From NCBI GenBank assembly GCA_030601545.1, contig JAUVTM010000151.1, forward strand, positions 1-5,374: DNA of 5,374 nucleotides. Direction: 5' to 3'. The DNA is from Syntrophobacterales bacterium. GTDB lineage: Bacteria; Desulfobacterota; Syntrophobacteria; BM002. Of the stretch, positions 1 to 5,374 are shown one piece after another. The notes below the pieces were generated by a model. It saw nothing but the letters and a program-made list of their open reading frames with translations, was not told the origin of the DNA and ran no database searches. The translations under genes and the position numbers were made by a program. Within the stretch, counting starts at the first letter, position 1. Each line of letters begins with the position of its first letter.

Positions 1-915
1 GTCGGTTTCATGACCAAGTACAAGACTTCCATCAGGATTCCCAAGCAGCCGCCTCCAGGAGTTCCCAAACGGGACATCTACCTTGTCCGGGCCTATGAGT
101 ACCCCGAGGACTGGGATGGGCTGAGCGAGAACGAGCTACAGCATAGGTTGCTGATGATTCGGCTTCAGCTCCGGAGAATGGGCGAAGAGGCTGAGGACAT
201 GATTGTTTACAGCTTCTGGCCGGATGTGATCATGATCAAAGAGATTGGTGATCCCATGGCGGTGGCTGAGTATCTGCAACTGGATCGCAAGGAACTCCAG
301 GCCAGGGTAATGTTGGCCCAGGGGCGGCAAAACACCAACTACGCCATAAATCTCTACGCCTGCCATCCCTTTTTCATCCAAGGGGTCGCCACCATGACCA
401 ATGGCGAGAACACCGCCTTTATCCCTATTCGGGAGTTTCTTACTTCCAGAGGATTTCCGGGATACATGGGTTATCAATCCGACTCTGAGGTATTCACCCA
501 CATCCTGCACTTCACCCATTACCGGTTGGGGCTGGGAATCGAAATGTACAAGCATGTGATCACCCCACTTCAGGATTTGGACCTGGGGCACCACCCCAAC
601 GGTGATTACCTCAAGCAACTCAAGCACACATGTAGAAGGATGATAATAGACGGCCCCAACTGTGTGATGGGGAGCCTCCCTGACAAGACGTTGTTCATAG
701 TGCAGGACCGCAAAAAACTGCGGCCGGGTGTGGTGGGAGGCAAACCAGGTCTCTACGCCTTCTCATCGGAGATGTGTGGCTTGGATGTGGCCATCCCAGA
801 TCGGGATAAAAGCCAGGATTTTCAACCAATGCATTTAGACACTGTGATCATTCGGCCTGATCGTCAGGAGGTTGAGATATGTCGACAAACGGAGCCATTA
901 CCCCTTCCACACTAA
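1..915 (+). CDS. Class II glutamine amidotransferase subunit of a split glutamate synthase (5' partial)
   Basis: This protein should hydrolyse glutamine and pass ammonia to the FMN subunit encoded next. The frame is open to the left edge, and no ribosome binding site precedes the first ATG at position 10. I therefore read the gene as truncated and that Met as internal. Numbering from that Met, the visible part carries Arg106 in GRQNTN, then His-Pro, then Asn131-Gly132 in TNGENT, then Asp158 and Glu160 in QSDSEV. These match the Arg, Asn-Gly and Asp glutamine-binding residues of class II (Ntn) amidotransferases such as GlmS. The Arg-to-Asn spacing of 25 residues equals that of GlmS (R73-N98). 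The C-terminal half has DGPN (214-217), QDRKKLRP (232-239) and SSE (252-254), which are typical of the GltB amidotransferase domain. The nucleophilic N-terminal Cys must lie upstream and cannot be confirmed. It overlaps the next gene by 37 bases. PurF-like or N-methylglutamate synthase subunit A-like roles are less likely alternatives. Confidence 0.86.
   Translation, partial: VGFMTKYKTSIRIPKQPPPGVPKRDIYLVRAYEYPEDWDGLSENELQHRLLMIRLQLRRMGEEAEDMIVYSFWPDVIMIKEIGDPMAVAEYLQLDRKELQARVMLAQGRQNTNYAINLYACHPFFIQGVATMTNGENTAFIPIREFLTSRGFPGYMGYQSDSEVFTHILHFTHYRLGLGIEMYKHVITPLQDLDLGHHPNGDYLKQLKHTCRRMIIDGPNCVMGSLPDKTLFIVQDRKKLRPGVVGGKPGLYAFSSEMCGLDVAIPDRDKSQDFQPMHLDTVIIRPDRQEVEICRQTEPLPLPH
866..871 (+). promoter_or_regulatory. 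Shine-Dalgarno site for the FMN subunit gene
   Basis: A perfect AGGAGG lies seven bases before the ATG at 879, inside the end of the amidotransferase gene. It fixes the start of the second gene and indicates that the two overlapping genes are translated from one mRNA, probably with translational coupling. Confidence 0.85.
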
Positions 916-2513
916 GTCCCAAGGACCTGCCATGGCAGATTTTTTGGCAGAGGGACAAGTGTTCCCTGTGCGGGAACTGCACGGCGGTCTGTCCTGTTAA
1001 TGCCATAGAACCAGCTGTCCATCGTCAGAGGTTGGTGCAGACCACCATGGGGTTGGAAGCTGAGCCTAGCAATGTTTACCAGGTGTACTATGGCGTCAGG
1101 CAGAAGACCGATCCGGCCTATGCTTGTATTGGCTGCGGCATGTGCAGCATGGTCTGTCCCAACGACTGCATAATGCCCTACCGCAGCGATGAAGCTGACA
1201 AACTCAAGTACCACATAGACCGAGGAGGTCAACCGCGCCGTCGAGGTGGCCGCAGAAATGTGGTGGGCGGCGTACTGGACCAGATAAAGTTTACCCGGAT
1301 TTCCATGCTCACCGACCCTGCTCTGGACGCAGGTCGCCATGAATTCGAACTGCGCACGCTTCTGGGGCGAATCCTTCCCGCCGAGGAAAATCTGCGGCTT
1401 CAAAGAGAACAAGGGTGGATACCTCCGGTGCGGGAGATATACCCTCTAATGATCGGCTCAATGTCCTTCGGGGCACTTTCTCCCAACATGTGGGAAGGGT
1501 TGCAAATGGGCGTTGCCTATCTTAATGAAGAACTGGGAATGCCGGTTCGGATGGGCACGGGTGAAGGGGGTTGCCCTCCGAGACTGTTGCGTTCCAGATT
1601 TTTGAAGTACACCATTCTGCAGATTGCCAGTGGGTACTTCGGTTGGGACGAGATTATCCATTCTTTGCCGGACATGAAGGAAGATCCCTGTGCGGTGGAA
1701 ATCAAATATGGCCAGGGGGCCAAGCCCGGCGATGGTGGTCTGTTGATGTGGTACAAGGTCAACAATCTCATAGCGGCCATCAGGGGTGTTCCTCCTGGGG
1801 TGAATCTCCCCAGTCCGCCCACGCATCAGACCCAGTATTCAATCGAAGAATCCGTGGCCAAGATGATCCAGTCCATGTACATGGCCTGGGGATTCCGGGT
1901 GCCTGTCTATCCCAAGATTTCCGGCACTTCTACCGCTTTGGCCGTTCTCAATAACTTGACCCGGAATCCCTATGCCGCTGGCCTGTGCATTGATGGTGAG
2001 GATGGTGGTACTGGAGCGGCCTACAACGTTTCCATGAATCACATGGGATACCCCATAGCCAGCAATATTCGCGATTGTTACCTAAACCTGGTCAAGGTGG
2101 GAATGCAGAACGAGATTCCTCTCATTGCTGCCGGCGGTGTTGGCAAGCAGGGCAATTTGGCAGCCAATGCTGCTGCACTCATAATGCTGGGAGCAAGTGT
2201 TGTCCAGATTGGCAAATATATTATGCAGGCAGCTGCGGGTTGTCTGGGCTCAGAAACAGACCGCTGCAATGTGTGTAACATTGGCCTTTGCCCCAAGGGC
2301 ATCACCTCCCAGGACCCACGCCTCTACCGCCGTCTGGATCCAGAACTGGTGGCAGAGCGGGTGGTGGATGTATTTCTATCTTTCGACACCGAACTGAGGA
2401 AGATTCTCGCACCCTTGGGCCGCTCCACCTCTCTTCCCATCGGCATGTCGGATGCAATTGGAATAAACGATAAAGCCGCAGCCGAGAGGTTGGATATAAG
2501 CTTCGTCGTGTAA
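879..2513 (+). CDS. gltB: Glutamate synthase central/FMN-binding subunit with N-terminal 2[4Fe-4S] ferredoxin domain
   Basis: This is the catalytic FMN subunit (544 aa), which would reduce the imine formed from ammonia and 2-oxoglutarate. Two ferredoxin motifs open the protein: C28-x2-C31-x2-C34-x3-C38-P and C83-x2-C86-x2-C89-x3-C93-P. This arrangement is known from archaeal-type split GltB proteins. The FMN/TIM-barrel domain follows: IGSMSFGALSP (192-202), GTGEGG (226-231), EIKYGQGAKPGDGG (274-287), SPPTHQTQYSIEE (312-324) and DGEDGGTGAA (372-381). These correspond to the canonical SFGALS, GEGG, IKQGAKPGEGG, SPPPHHDIYSIEDL and GHDGGTGAS blocks. Near the C-terminus, C463-x2-C466-x4-C471-P resembles the 3Fe-4S loop of GltB but with altered spacing. 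There is no amidotransferase or GXGXG domain here; the neighbours supply both. The start is set by the AGGAGG seven bases upstream. The fold is certain; the exact substrate is less so because several motifs diverge. The symbol refers only to the GltB central domain. Confidence 0.9.
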   Translation: MSTNGAITPSTLSPKDLPWQIFWQRDKCSLCGNCTAVCPVNAIEPAVHRQRLVQTTMGLEAEPSNVYQVYYGVRQKTDPAYACIGCGMCSMVCPNDCIMPYRSDEADKLKYHIDRGGQPRRRGGRRNVVGGVLDQIKFTRISMLTDPALDAGRHEFELRTLLGRILPAEENLRLQREQGWIPPVREIYPLMIGSMSFGALSPNMWEGLQMGVAYLNEELGMPVRMGTGEGGCPPRLLRSRFLKYTILQIASGYFGWDEIIHSLPDMKEDPCAVEIKYGQGAKPGDGGLLMWYKVNNLIAAIRGVPPGVNLPSPPTHQTQYSIEESVAKMIQSMYMAWGFRVPVYPKISGTSTALAVLNNLTRNPYAAGLCIDGEDGGTGAAYNVSMNHMGYPIASNIRDCYLNLVKVGMQNEIPLIAAGGVGKQGNLAANAAALIMLGASVVQIGKYIMQAAAGCLGSETDRCNVCNIGLCPKGITSQDPRLYRRLDPELVAERVVDVFLSFDTELRKILAPLGRSTSLPIGMSDAIGINDKAAAERLDISFVV

Positions 2514-2521
2514 AACGATAG

Positions 2522-2611
2522 CGTTGAAATCGTTAAAGTCGTGGAATCAATTCATTGCTTTTTACGATTTGAACGAGTCCGGCGCAGCCGGACGATTGAA
2601 CGATTTCAACG
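2522..2611. repeat. Long inverted repeat just after the FMN subunit gene
   Basis: The 13 bases CGTTGAAATCGTT (2522-2534) are exactly complementary to AACGATTTCAACG (2599-2611). With one bulged base the pairing extends inward to about 2542 and 2592, giving an imperfect stem of roughly 20 bp around a loop of about 50 bases. The stem begins eight bases after the stop codon at 2511-2513. No T-tract follows the right arm, so it does not look like a standard intrinsic terminator. It could be a transcript-stabilising hairpin or a small repeat element. Confidence 0.7.
2577..2593. other. GC-rich perfect hairpin inside the inverted repeat
   Basis: GTCCGGC (2577-2583) and GCCGGAC (2587-2593) form a perfect 7-bp stem with a three-base GCA loop. 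It sits between copies of a short CGATTTGAA-like unit and overlaps the extended right arm of the larger inverted repeat by two bases. It is not followed by a run of T, so I do not call it a terminator. Confidence 0.7.
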
Positions 2612-2620
2612 GTTTGAACG
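2593..2620 (+). repeat. Degenerate 9-base tandem units (CGATTTGAA family)
   Basis: Three consecutive units CGATTGAA, CGATTTCAA and CGGTTTGAA run from 2593 to 2618 and end in a further CG. A fourth unit, CGATTTGAA, lies at 2565-2573, separated from the rest by the GC-rich hairpin. The left arm of the large inverted repeat is the same motif on the opposite strand. The function is unknown. The pattern resembles intergenic short-sequence repeats rather than coding sequence. Confidence 0.55.
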
Positions 2621-2701
2621 TTCTTATTACTGTGGGAGCGGCTTTCCCCGCCCTGAGCTTGTCGAAGGGTAGCCGCGATAAGCTAAGTATCCAGGAGCCA
2701 G
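2621..2701. repeat. REP-like element, interrupted copy
   Basis: Positions 2621-2647 match 5209-5235 with one mismatch in 27. Positions 2671-2701 match 5236-5266 at 26 of 31. The 23 bases at 2648-2670 are absent from the downstream copy. The conserved core GTGGGAGCGGCT...AGCCGCGA forms a GCGGCT/AGCCGC stem in the intact copy. It closely resembles, in inverse orientation, the REP consensus known from Pseudomonas (GCGGGT..ACCCGCTCCCACAG). REP elements are small non-autonomous repeats associated with TnpA-REP (RAYT) transposases; none is encoded in this window. Confidence 0.72.
2652..2669. repeat. 18-base dispersed repeat, copy 1
   Basis: CCTGAGCTTGTCGAAGGG is identical to the sequence at 2755-2772 and similar (15 of 18) to 5330-5347. 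It is a well-known intergenic dispersed repeat in many bacterial genomes (reverse complement CCTTCGACAAGCTCAGG). This copy is the body of the 23-base segment interrupting the REP-like element. Confidence 0.85.
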
Positions 2702-2754
2702 AATCCAGAATGGAAAGGTCAAAATCGAATCTCTCTTTTCTCCTGACTCCTTGT

Positions 2755-2772
2755 CCTGAGCTTGTCGAAGGG
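2755..2772. repeat. 18-base dispersed repeat, copy 2
   Basis: This copy is identical in all 18 bases to 2652-2669 and in the same orientation, 103 bases downstream. Their flanks differ (CGC before copy 1, TGT before copy 2), so only the short core is shared. It ends 38 bases before the start codon of the third gene, so it lies in that gene's immediate leader. Confidence 0.85.
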
Positions 2773-2798
2773 CTGACACCTGGCTACTGTTTTTTTTC

Positions 2799-2803
2799 GG
2801 AGA
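2799..2803 (+). promoter_or_regulatory. Shine-Dalgarno site for the GXGXG-oxidoreductase gene
   Basis: GGAGA lies seven bases before the ATG at 2811, directly after a run of eight T (2790-2797). It supports 2811 as the start rather than the internal Met codons further on. Confidence 0.75.
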
Positions 2804-2810
2804 TAAAACT

Positions 2811-5201
2811 ATGAACCCCAAAGAACGGTCTTTTGTAATTTCCGGCATGGAAAACGGCCATCGGATTGAGTCGCGCGTTTTGGAAGAACTAATCCAAGCG
2901 GCTGTTTCCGAAGGGCATCGCCACCTAGAGGTTGAAGCTTTCGGTCAGCACGGAATTGGTGGCCGCTTGTGGCGGGCGGGTGATGAGCCCTTAAATCTCA
3001 AAATACTAGGCTCCACCGGCCAACGGACTGGTTCCATGGGTTTTCCCAACACCCGCATCGAAATTGTGGGGCCGGCTTCCGATGATGTGGGTTGGCTTAA
3101 TGCCGGGGCGGAAATCACTGTCCACGGTAATGCCACCAATGGAACCGCCAACGCCATGGCCCAGGGAAAAGTCTATGTTGCTGGCAACATAGGCTCCCGG
3201 GGCATGACCATGACCAAATACAATCCGCGGTTCGAACCCCCGGAACTCTGGGTCTTGGGCTCGGTTGGTGATTATTTTGCCGAGTTTATGGCTGGTGGTA
3301 TCGCGGTGATCTGCGGTCATGAACCGCAGAGCCCCGATAATGTTCTGGGATATCGTCCCTGTGTTGGAATGGTTGGGGGTAAGATCTTTTTCCGCGGCCC
3401 ACATGGAGGATTCAGCCAGAACGATGCCAAGTTGGAGCCCATAACCGACGAGGATTGGCTCTGGCTAGCAGAAAACCTACGGGTGTTTTTGGAAAGAGTC
3501 GATAGAACCCCTCTTTATGATGAGCTTGCAGAGCGAGATCAGTGGCAAATGCTAGAGGCCAGGACTCCTTTTGAGAGGGGTACCCGAGCTAGGCGCTCCA
3601 TGAGCGATTTCTGCCAGGATGTGTGGGATAAAGAACTGGGATTAGGCGGACTCATAGGTGATCTTACAGATCTCGACCGCAGTCCAGTTCCGCTGATCAC
3701 CACCGGAGAGCTCAGACGCTTTGTCCCCGTATGGGAGAACCAGGCATATCTGCCTCCATGTGAGGCTAGTTGCCCCACCGGCATCCCGGTGCAAGAACGT
3801 TGGAGTCTGATCCGTGAGGGCAGGGTGGATGAGGCCGTGGATCTGGCCCTAACCTATACACCATTTCCTGCCACAATTTGTGGCTATCTCTGCCCTAACC
3901 TTTGCATGCAGGGCTGCACTCGCCAGTGGGCAGGTATGACTCCGGTGGATGTAAGTGCACTGGGCAAAGCAAGTATTGAGGCCACCCTTCCTGAACTGCC
4001 GCCCCTGTCAGGACATCGGATCGCGGTTATCGGTGGTGGCCCGGGCGGAATGTCAGTGGCCTGGCAACTCCGGCAACATGGTCATGAGGCGGTCCTCTTT
4101 GATCTGGAGAAAAAGCTAGGCGGGAAGATAAGCTCCCTTGTCCCCAGGAGTCGAATTCCTGATGAGATTATTAACGCTGAACTGGAACGGGTCCGTGAGG
4201 CTCTTCCCCACATACATCTACAACAGAAGCTTGGAGTAGAGGAGGTCGAGCAACTGAAGGAGGACTATGACTTCGTGATTATCGCTGTGGGAGCACAGAA
4301 ACCACGAATTCTTCCCGTTCCAGGGAAAGAGAGGATGATTCCGGCTCTACAATTTCTTAAGGATAGTAAGGCTGATAAGGCCGAAGTAGGGAAGACGGTG
4401 GTGATAATCGGGGCAGGTAATGTGGGCTGCGACGCAGCCACCGAGGCTCACCGGTTGGGGGCGGAAGACATCACCCTGATTGACATCCAGACACCTCTCT
4501 CATTCGGGGCGGAGCGAGAGGCAGCCGAGGAGATTGACGCCAAGTTCCGCTGGCCTTGTTTCACCAAACAGATAACAGAAGAGGGGGTGGAATTGACCAC
4601 CGGCGAAGTCATCCCAGCGGACACGGTTATCATTTCTATTGGCGATCAACCTGACCTGGATTTTCTGCCGGATACGGTCAAAACCTCGCAAGGTTTTATA
4701 GAGGTGAACGACATCTATCAGACCACGGACCCCCAGATATTTGCCCTTGGAGATGCGGTGAAACTGGGGCTTCTCACCGATGCCGTTGGTGCCGGTCGTC
4801 AGGCTGCCCGGGCCATAAACGACATTTTGGCGGGTAAGCGTCCCCGGGGTGACACTCATCAGATCATCGATCGCTCGCGTATCAAGTTAGAATACTTCGA
4901 CCCACGTTTGCAGAGCTTCGAATCCATTGAACAGTGCTCCACCGAGTGTTCCTCTTGCGGCTCATGCCGTGACTGCGGGGTTTGCATCACCATATGTCCC
5001 CAAGGGGCTATCTCCAAGCAAGAGGAAGGGGAAAACGGACTGGAAATGGTGGTTGATGCAGACAAGTGTATTGGCTGTGGTTTTTGCGCCGGGGCCTGCC
5101 CCTGCGGCATCTGGACTATGGTGGAGAATGATCCACTGGGCGCTTGGCGCCAATCCATCGGCGAGAAAGGGCTAAGGCGAGACAGGCGAGAAAGGTTATA
5201 G
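2811..5201 (+). CDS. GXGXG domain fused to GltD-like FAD/NAD(P)H oxidoreductase and C-terminal dicluster ferredoxin
   Basis: This 796-aa fusion joins what is usually the C-terminus of GltB to the whole of GltD plus an extra ferredoxin. Residues about 30-205 form a Gly-rich beta-helix of the GXGXG type, ending in GGKIFFRG. After a linker with no motif I recognise, residues about 310-395 carry a GltD/dihydropyrimidine dehydrogenase-type N-terminal Fe-S domain: C317-x3-C321-P, then C357-x3-C361-x3-C365-x3-C369. The FAD Rossmann motif is IGGGPGG (407-413), the NAD(P)-binding motif is GAGNVG (534-539), and the FAD-closing motif is ALGDA (645-649). The C-terminus (709-765) has two ferredoxin motifs, C719-x2-C722-x2-C725-x3-C729-P and C753-x2-C756-x2-C759-x3-C763-P, with extra Cys at 709, 713, 716 and 765. 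There is no signal peptide or membrane segment, so it is probably cytosolic. It likely delivers electrons to the FMN subunit. Domain calls are secure; the electron donor is inferred. Confidence 0.9.
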   Translation: MNPKERSFVISGMENGHRIESRVLEELIQAAVSEGHRHLEVEAFGQHGIGGRLWRAGDEPLNLKILGSTGQRTGSMGFPNTRIEIVGPASDDVGWLNAGAEITVHGNATNGTANAMAQGKVYVAGNIGSRGMTMTKYNPRFEPPELWVLGSVGDYFAEFMAGGIAVICGHEPQSPDNVLGYRPCVGMVGGKIFFRGPHGGFSQNDAKLEPITDEDWLWLAENLRVFLERVDRTPLYDELAERDQWQMLEARTPFERGTRARRSMSDFCQDVWDKELGLGGLIGDLTDLDRSPVPLITTGELRRFVPVWENQAYLPPCEASCPTGIPVQERWSLIREGRVDEAVDLALTYTPFPATICGYLCPNLCMQGCTRQWAGMTPVDVSALGKASIEATLPELPPLSGHRIAVIGGGPGGMSVAWQLRQHGHEAVLFDLEKKLGGKISSLVPRSRIPDEIINAELERVREALPHIHLQQKLGVEEVEQLKEDYDFVIIAVGAQKPRILPVPGKERMIPALQFLKDSKADKAEVGKTVVIIGAGNVGCDAATEAHRLGAEDITLIDIQTPLSFGAEREAAEEIDAKFRWPCFTKQITEEGVELTTGEVIPADTVIISIGDQPDLDFLPDTVKTSQGFIEVNDIYQTTDPQIFALGDAVKLGLLTDAVGAGRQAARAINDILAGKRPRGDTHQIIDRSRIKLEYFDPRLQSFESIEQCSTECSSCGSCRDCGVCITICPQGAISKQEEGENGLEMVVDADKCIGCGFCAGACPCGIWTMVENDPLGAWRQSIGEKGLRRDRRERL

Positions 5202-5208
5202 TACCTAT

Positions 5209-5266
5209 TTCTTAGTACTGTGGGAGCGGCTTTCCAGCCGCGATAGGCTGAGTAGCCAGTAGTCAG
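5209..5266. repeat. REP-like element, intact copy
   Basis: This is the uninterrupted counterpart of 2621-2701, starting eight bases after the stop codon of the third gene. Its core GCGGCT-TTCC-AGCCGC (5226-5241) is a perfect 6-bp stem with a four-base loop, preceded by GTGGGA and followed by GATAGG. No T-run follows on either strand, so it is not a standard terminator. REP hairpins downstream of genes can protect mRNA 3' ends; that role is only a possibility here. Confidence 0.75.
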
Positions 5267-5277
5267 TTGGTACTAAG
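5211..5277. repeat. 8-bp inverted repeat bracketing the intact REP-like copy
   Basis: CTTAGTAC (5211-5218) is perfectly complementary to GTACTAAG (5270-5277). The arms enclose 51 bases that include the REP-like hairpin. The interrupted upstream copy begins with CTTATTAC, one base different, and has no matching right arm, so the palindrome may be incidental. Confidence 0.5.
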
Positions 5278-5329
5278 CGGTAGCTATTCTCTTCTTCGTT
5301 TCGGTGCCTAGTGCTTAGTTCCTACTTGC

Positions 5330-5347
5330 CCTGAGTCTGTCGAAGTG
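5330..5347. repeat. 18-base dispersed repeat, degenerate copy 3
   Basis: CCTGAGTCTGTCGAAGTG matches the 18-base repeat at 2652-2669 and 2755-2772 in 15 of 18 positions. It is in the same orientation and lies 128 bases after the stop codon of the last gene. The rest of 5202-5374 shows only AT-rich CTTAGT/CCTAGT-like words and no credible gene. Confidence 0.6.
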
Positions 5348-5374
5348 GTTCCTAGTAATCTCCTTGCCTACAAC

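Noticed and set aside
136..1412. Long minus-strand frames opposite the amidotransferase and ferredoxin-FMN genes (136-627 and 912-1412)
   Set aside because: They are antisense shadows of strongly supported plus-strand genes, without recognisable domains.
2755..2797. Terminator or promoter just before the third gene (18-mer followed by a run of eight T)
   Set aside because: No convincing GC-rich stem abuts the T-run. The best promoter-like pair (TTGTCG at 2762, TACTGT at 2785) matches consensus poorly.
2524..2814. A 96-residue plus-strand reading frame in the spacer after the FMN subunit gene
   Set aside because: It is made mostly of repeat sequence; its words LSLSKG and PELVEG are translations of the two 18-base repeats. 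It has no family resemblance and overlaps the start of the third gene.
2627..2848. A 73-residue minus-strand reading frame over the same spacer
   Set aside because: It is also a translation of the repeats (RQAQDKE and STSSGRG words) and runs antisense into the third gene; a typical false gene call.
1..5201. N-methylglutamate synthase (MgsABC) or GlxBCD-type cluster
   Set aside because: Those sets share the amidotransferase, GXGXG and FMN modules, but the order differs and, as far as I know, they lack the fused GltD-like flavoprotein and C-terminal ferredoxin. I keep glutamate synthase-like as the best call, with altered chemistry noted as possible.
5226..5241. GCGGCT/AGCCGC hairpin as an intrinsic terminator for the cluster
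   Set aside because: The stem is good, but no T-run follows on either strand, and the same core occurs in the spacer as part of a REP-like repeat.

Overview
The window holds most of a three-gene, plus-strand cluster for an anaerobe-type, split glutamate synthase-like enzyme. It has one interrupted spacer and a short tail full of short dispersed repeats. No tRNA, rRNA, CRISPR array, transposase or phage gene was seen.

Layout. (1) Positions 1-915 encode a class II glutamine amidotransferase domain whose N-terminus, including the expected catalytic Cys, lies off the left edge. (2) Positions 879-2513 overlap it by 37 bases and encode a two-cluster ferredoxin domain fused to the FMN-binding glutamate synthase domain. 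(3) Positions 2514-2810 are a 297-base spacer with no credible gene. It is packed with inverted repeats, a REP-like element and two copies of an 18-base dispersed repeat. (4) Positions 2811-5201 encode a 796-residue fusion: a GXGXG beta-helix domain, a GltD-like Fe-S/FAD/NAD(P)H oxidoreductase, and a C-terminal Cys-rich ferredoxin domain. (5) Positions 5202-5374 are non-coding and carry a second, uninterrupted copy of the REP-like element and a decayed third copy of the 18-base repeat.

How the genes fit together (inference from families). The amidotransferase would release ammonia from glutamine. The FMN subunit would host reductive amination of 2-oxoglutarate or a related chemistry. The GXGXG domain would be the structural domain that normally sits at the C-terminus of the large subunit. 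The fused oxidoreductase and its ferredoxin clusters would feed electrons from NAD(P)H and/or ferredoxin. Together the three proteins cover the domain set of a canonical GltB-GltD pair, cut at different places. Several family motifs are divergent, so ordinary glutamate synthase activity is likely but not certain.

Organism. The abundance of [4Fe-4S] motifs, the split GltB architecture and the moderate GC content suggest a strictly anaerobic bacterium, perhaps a Desulfobacterota (deltaproteobacterial) or similar lineage. This is a loose inference; the sequence contains no taxonomic marker gene.
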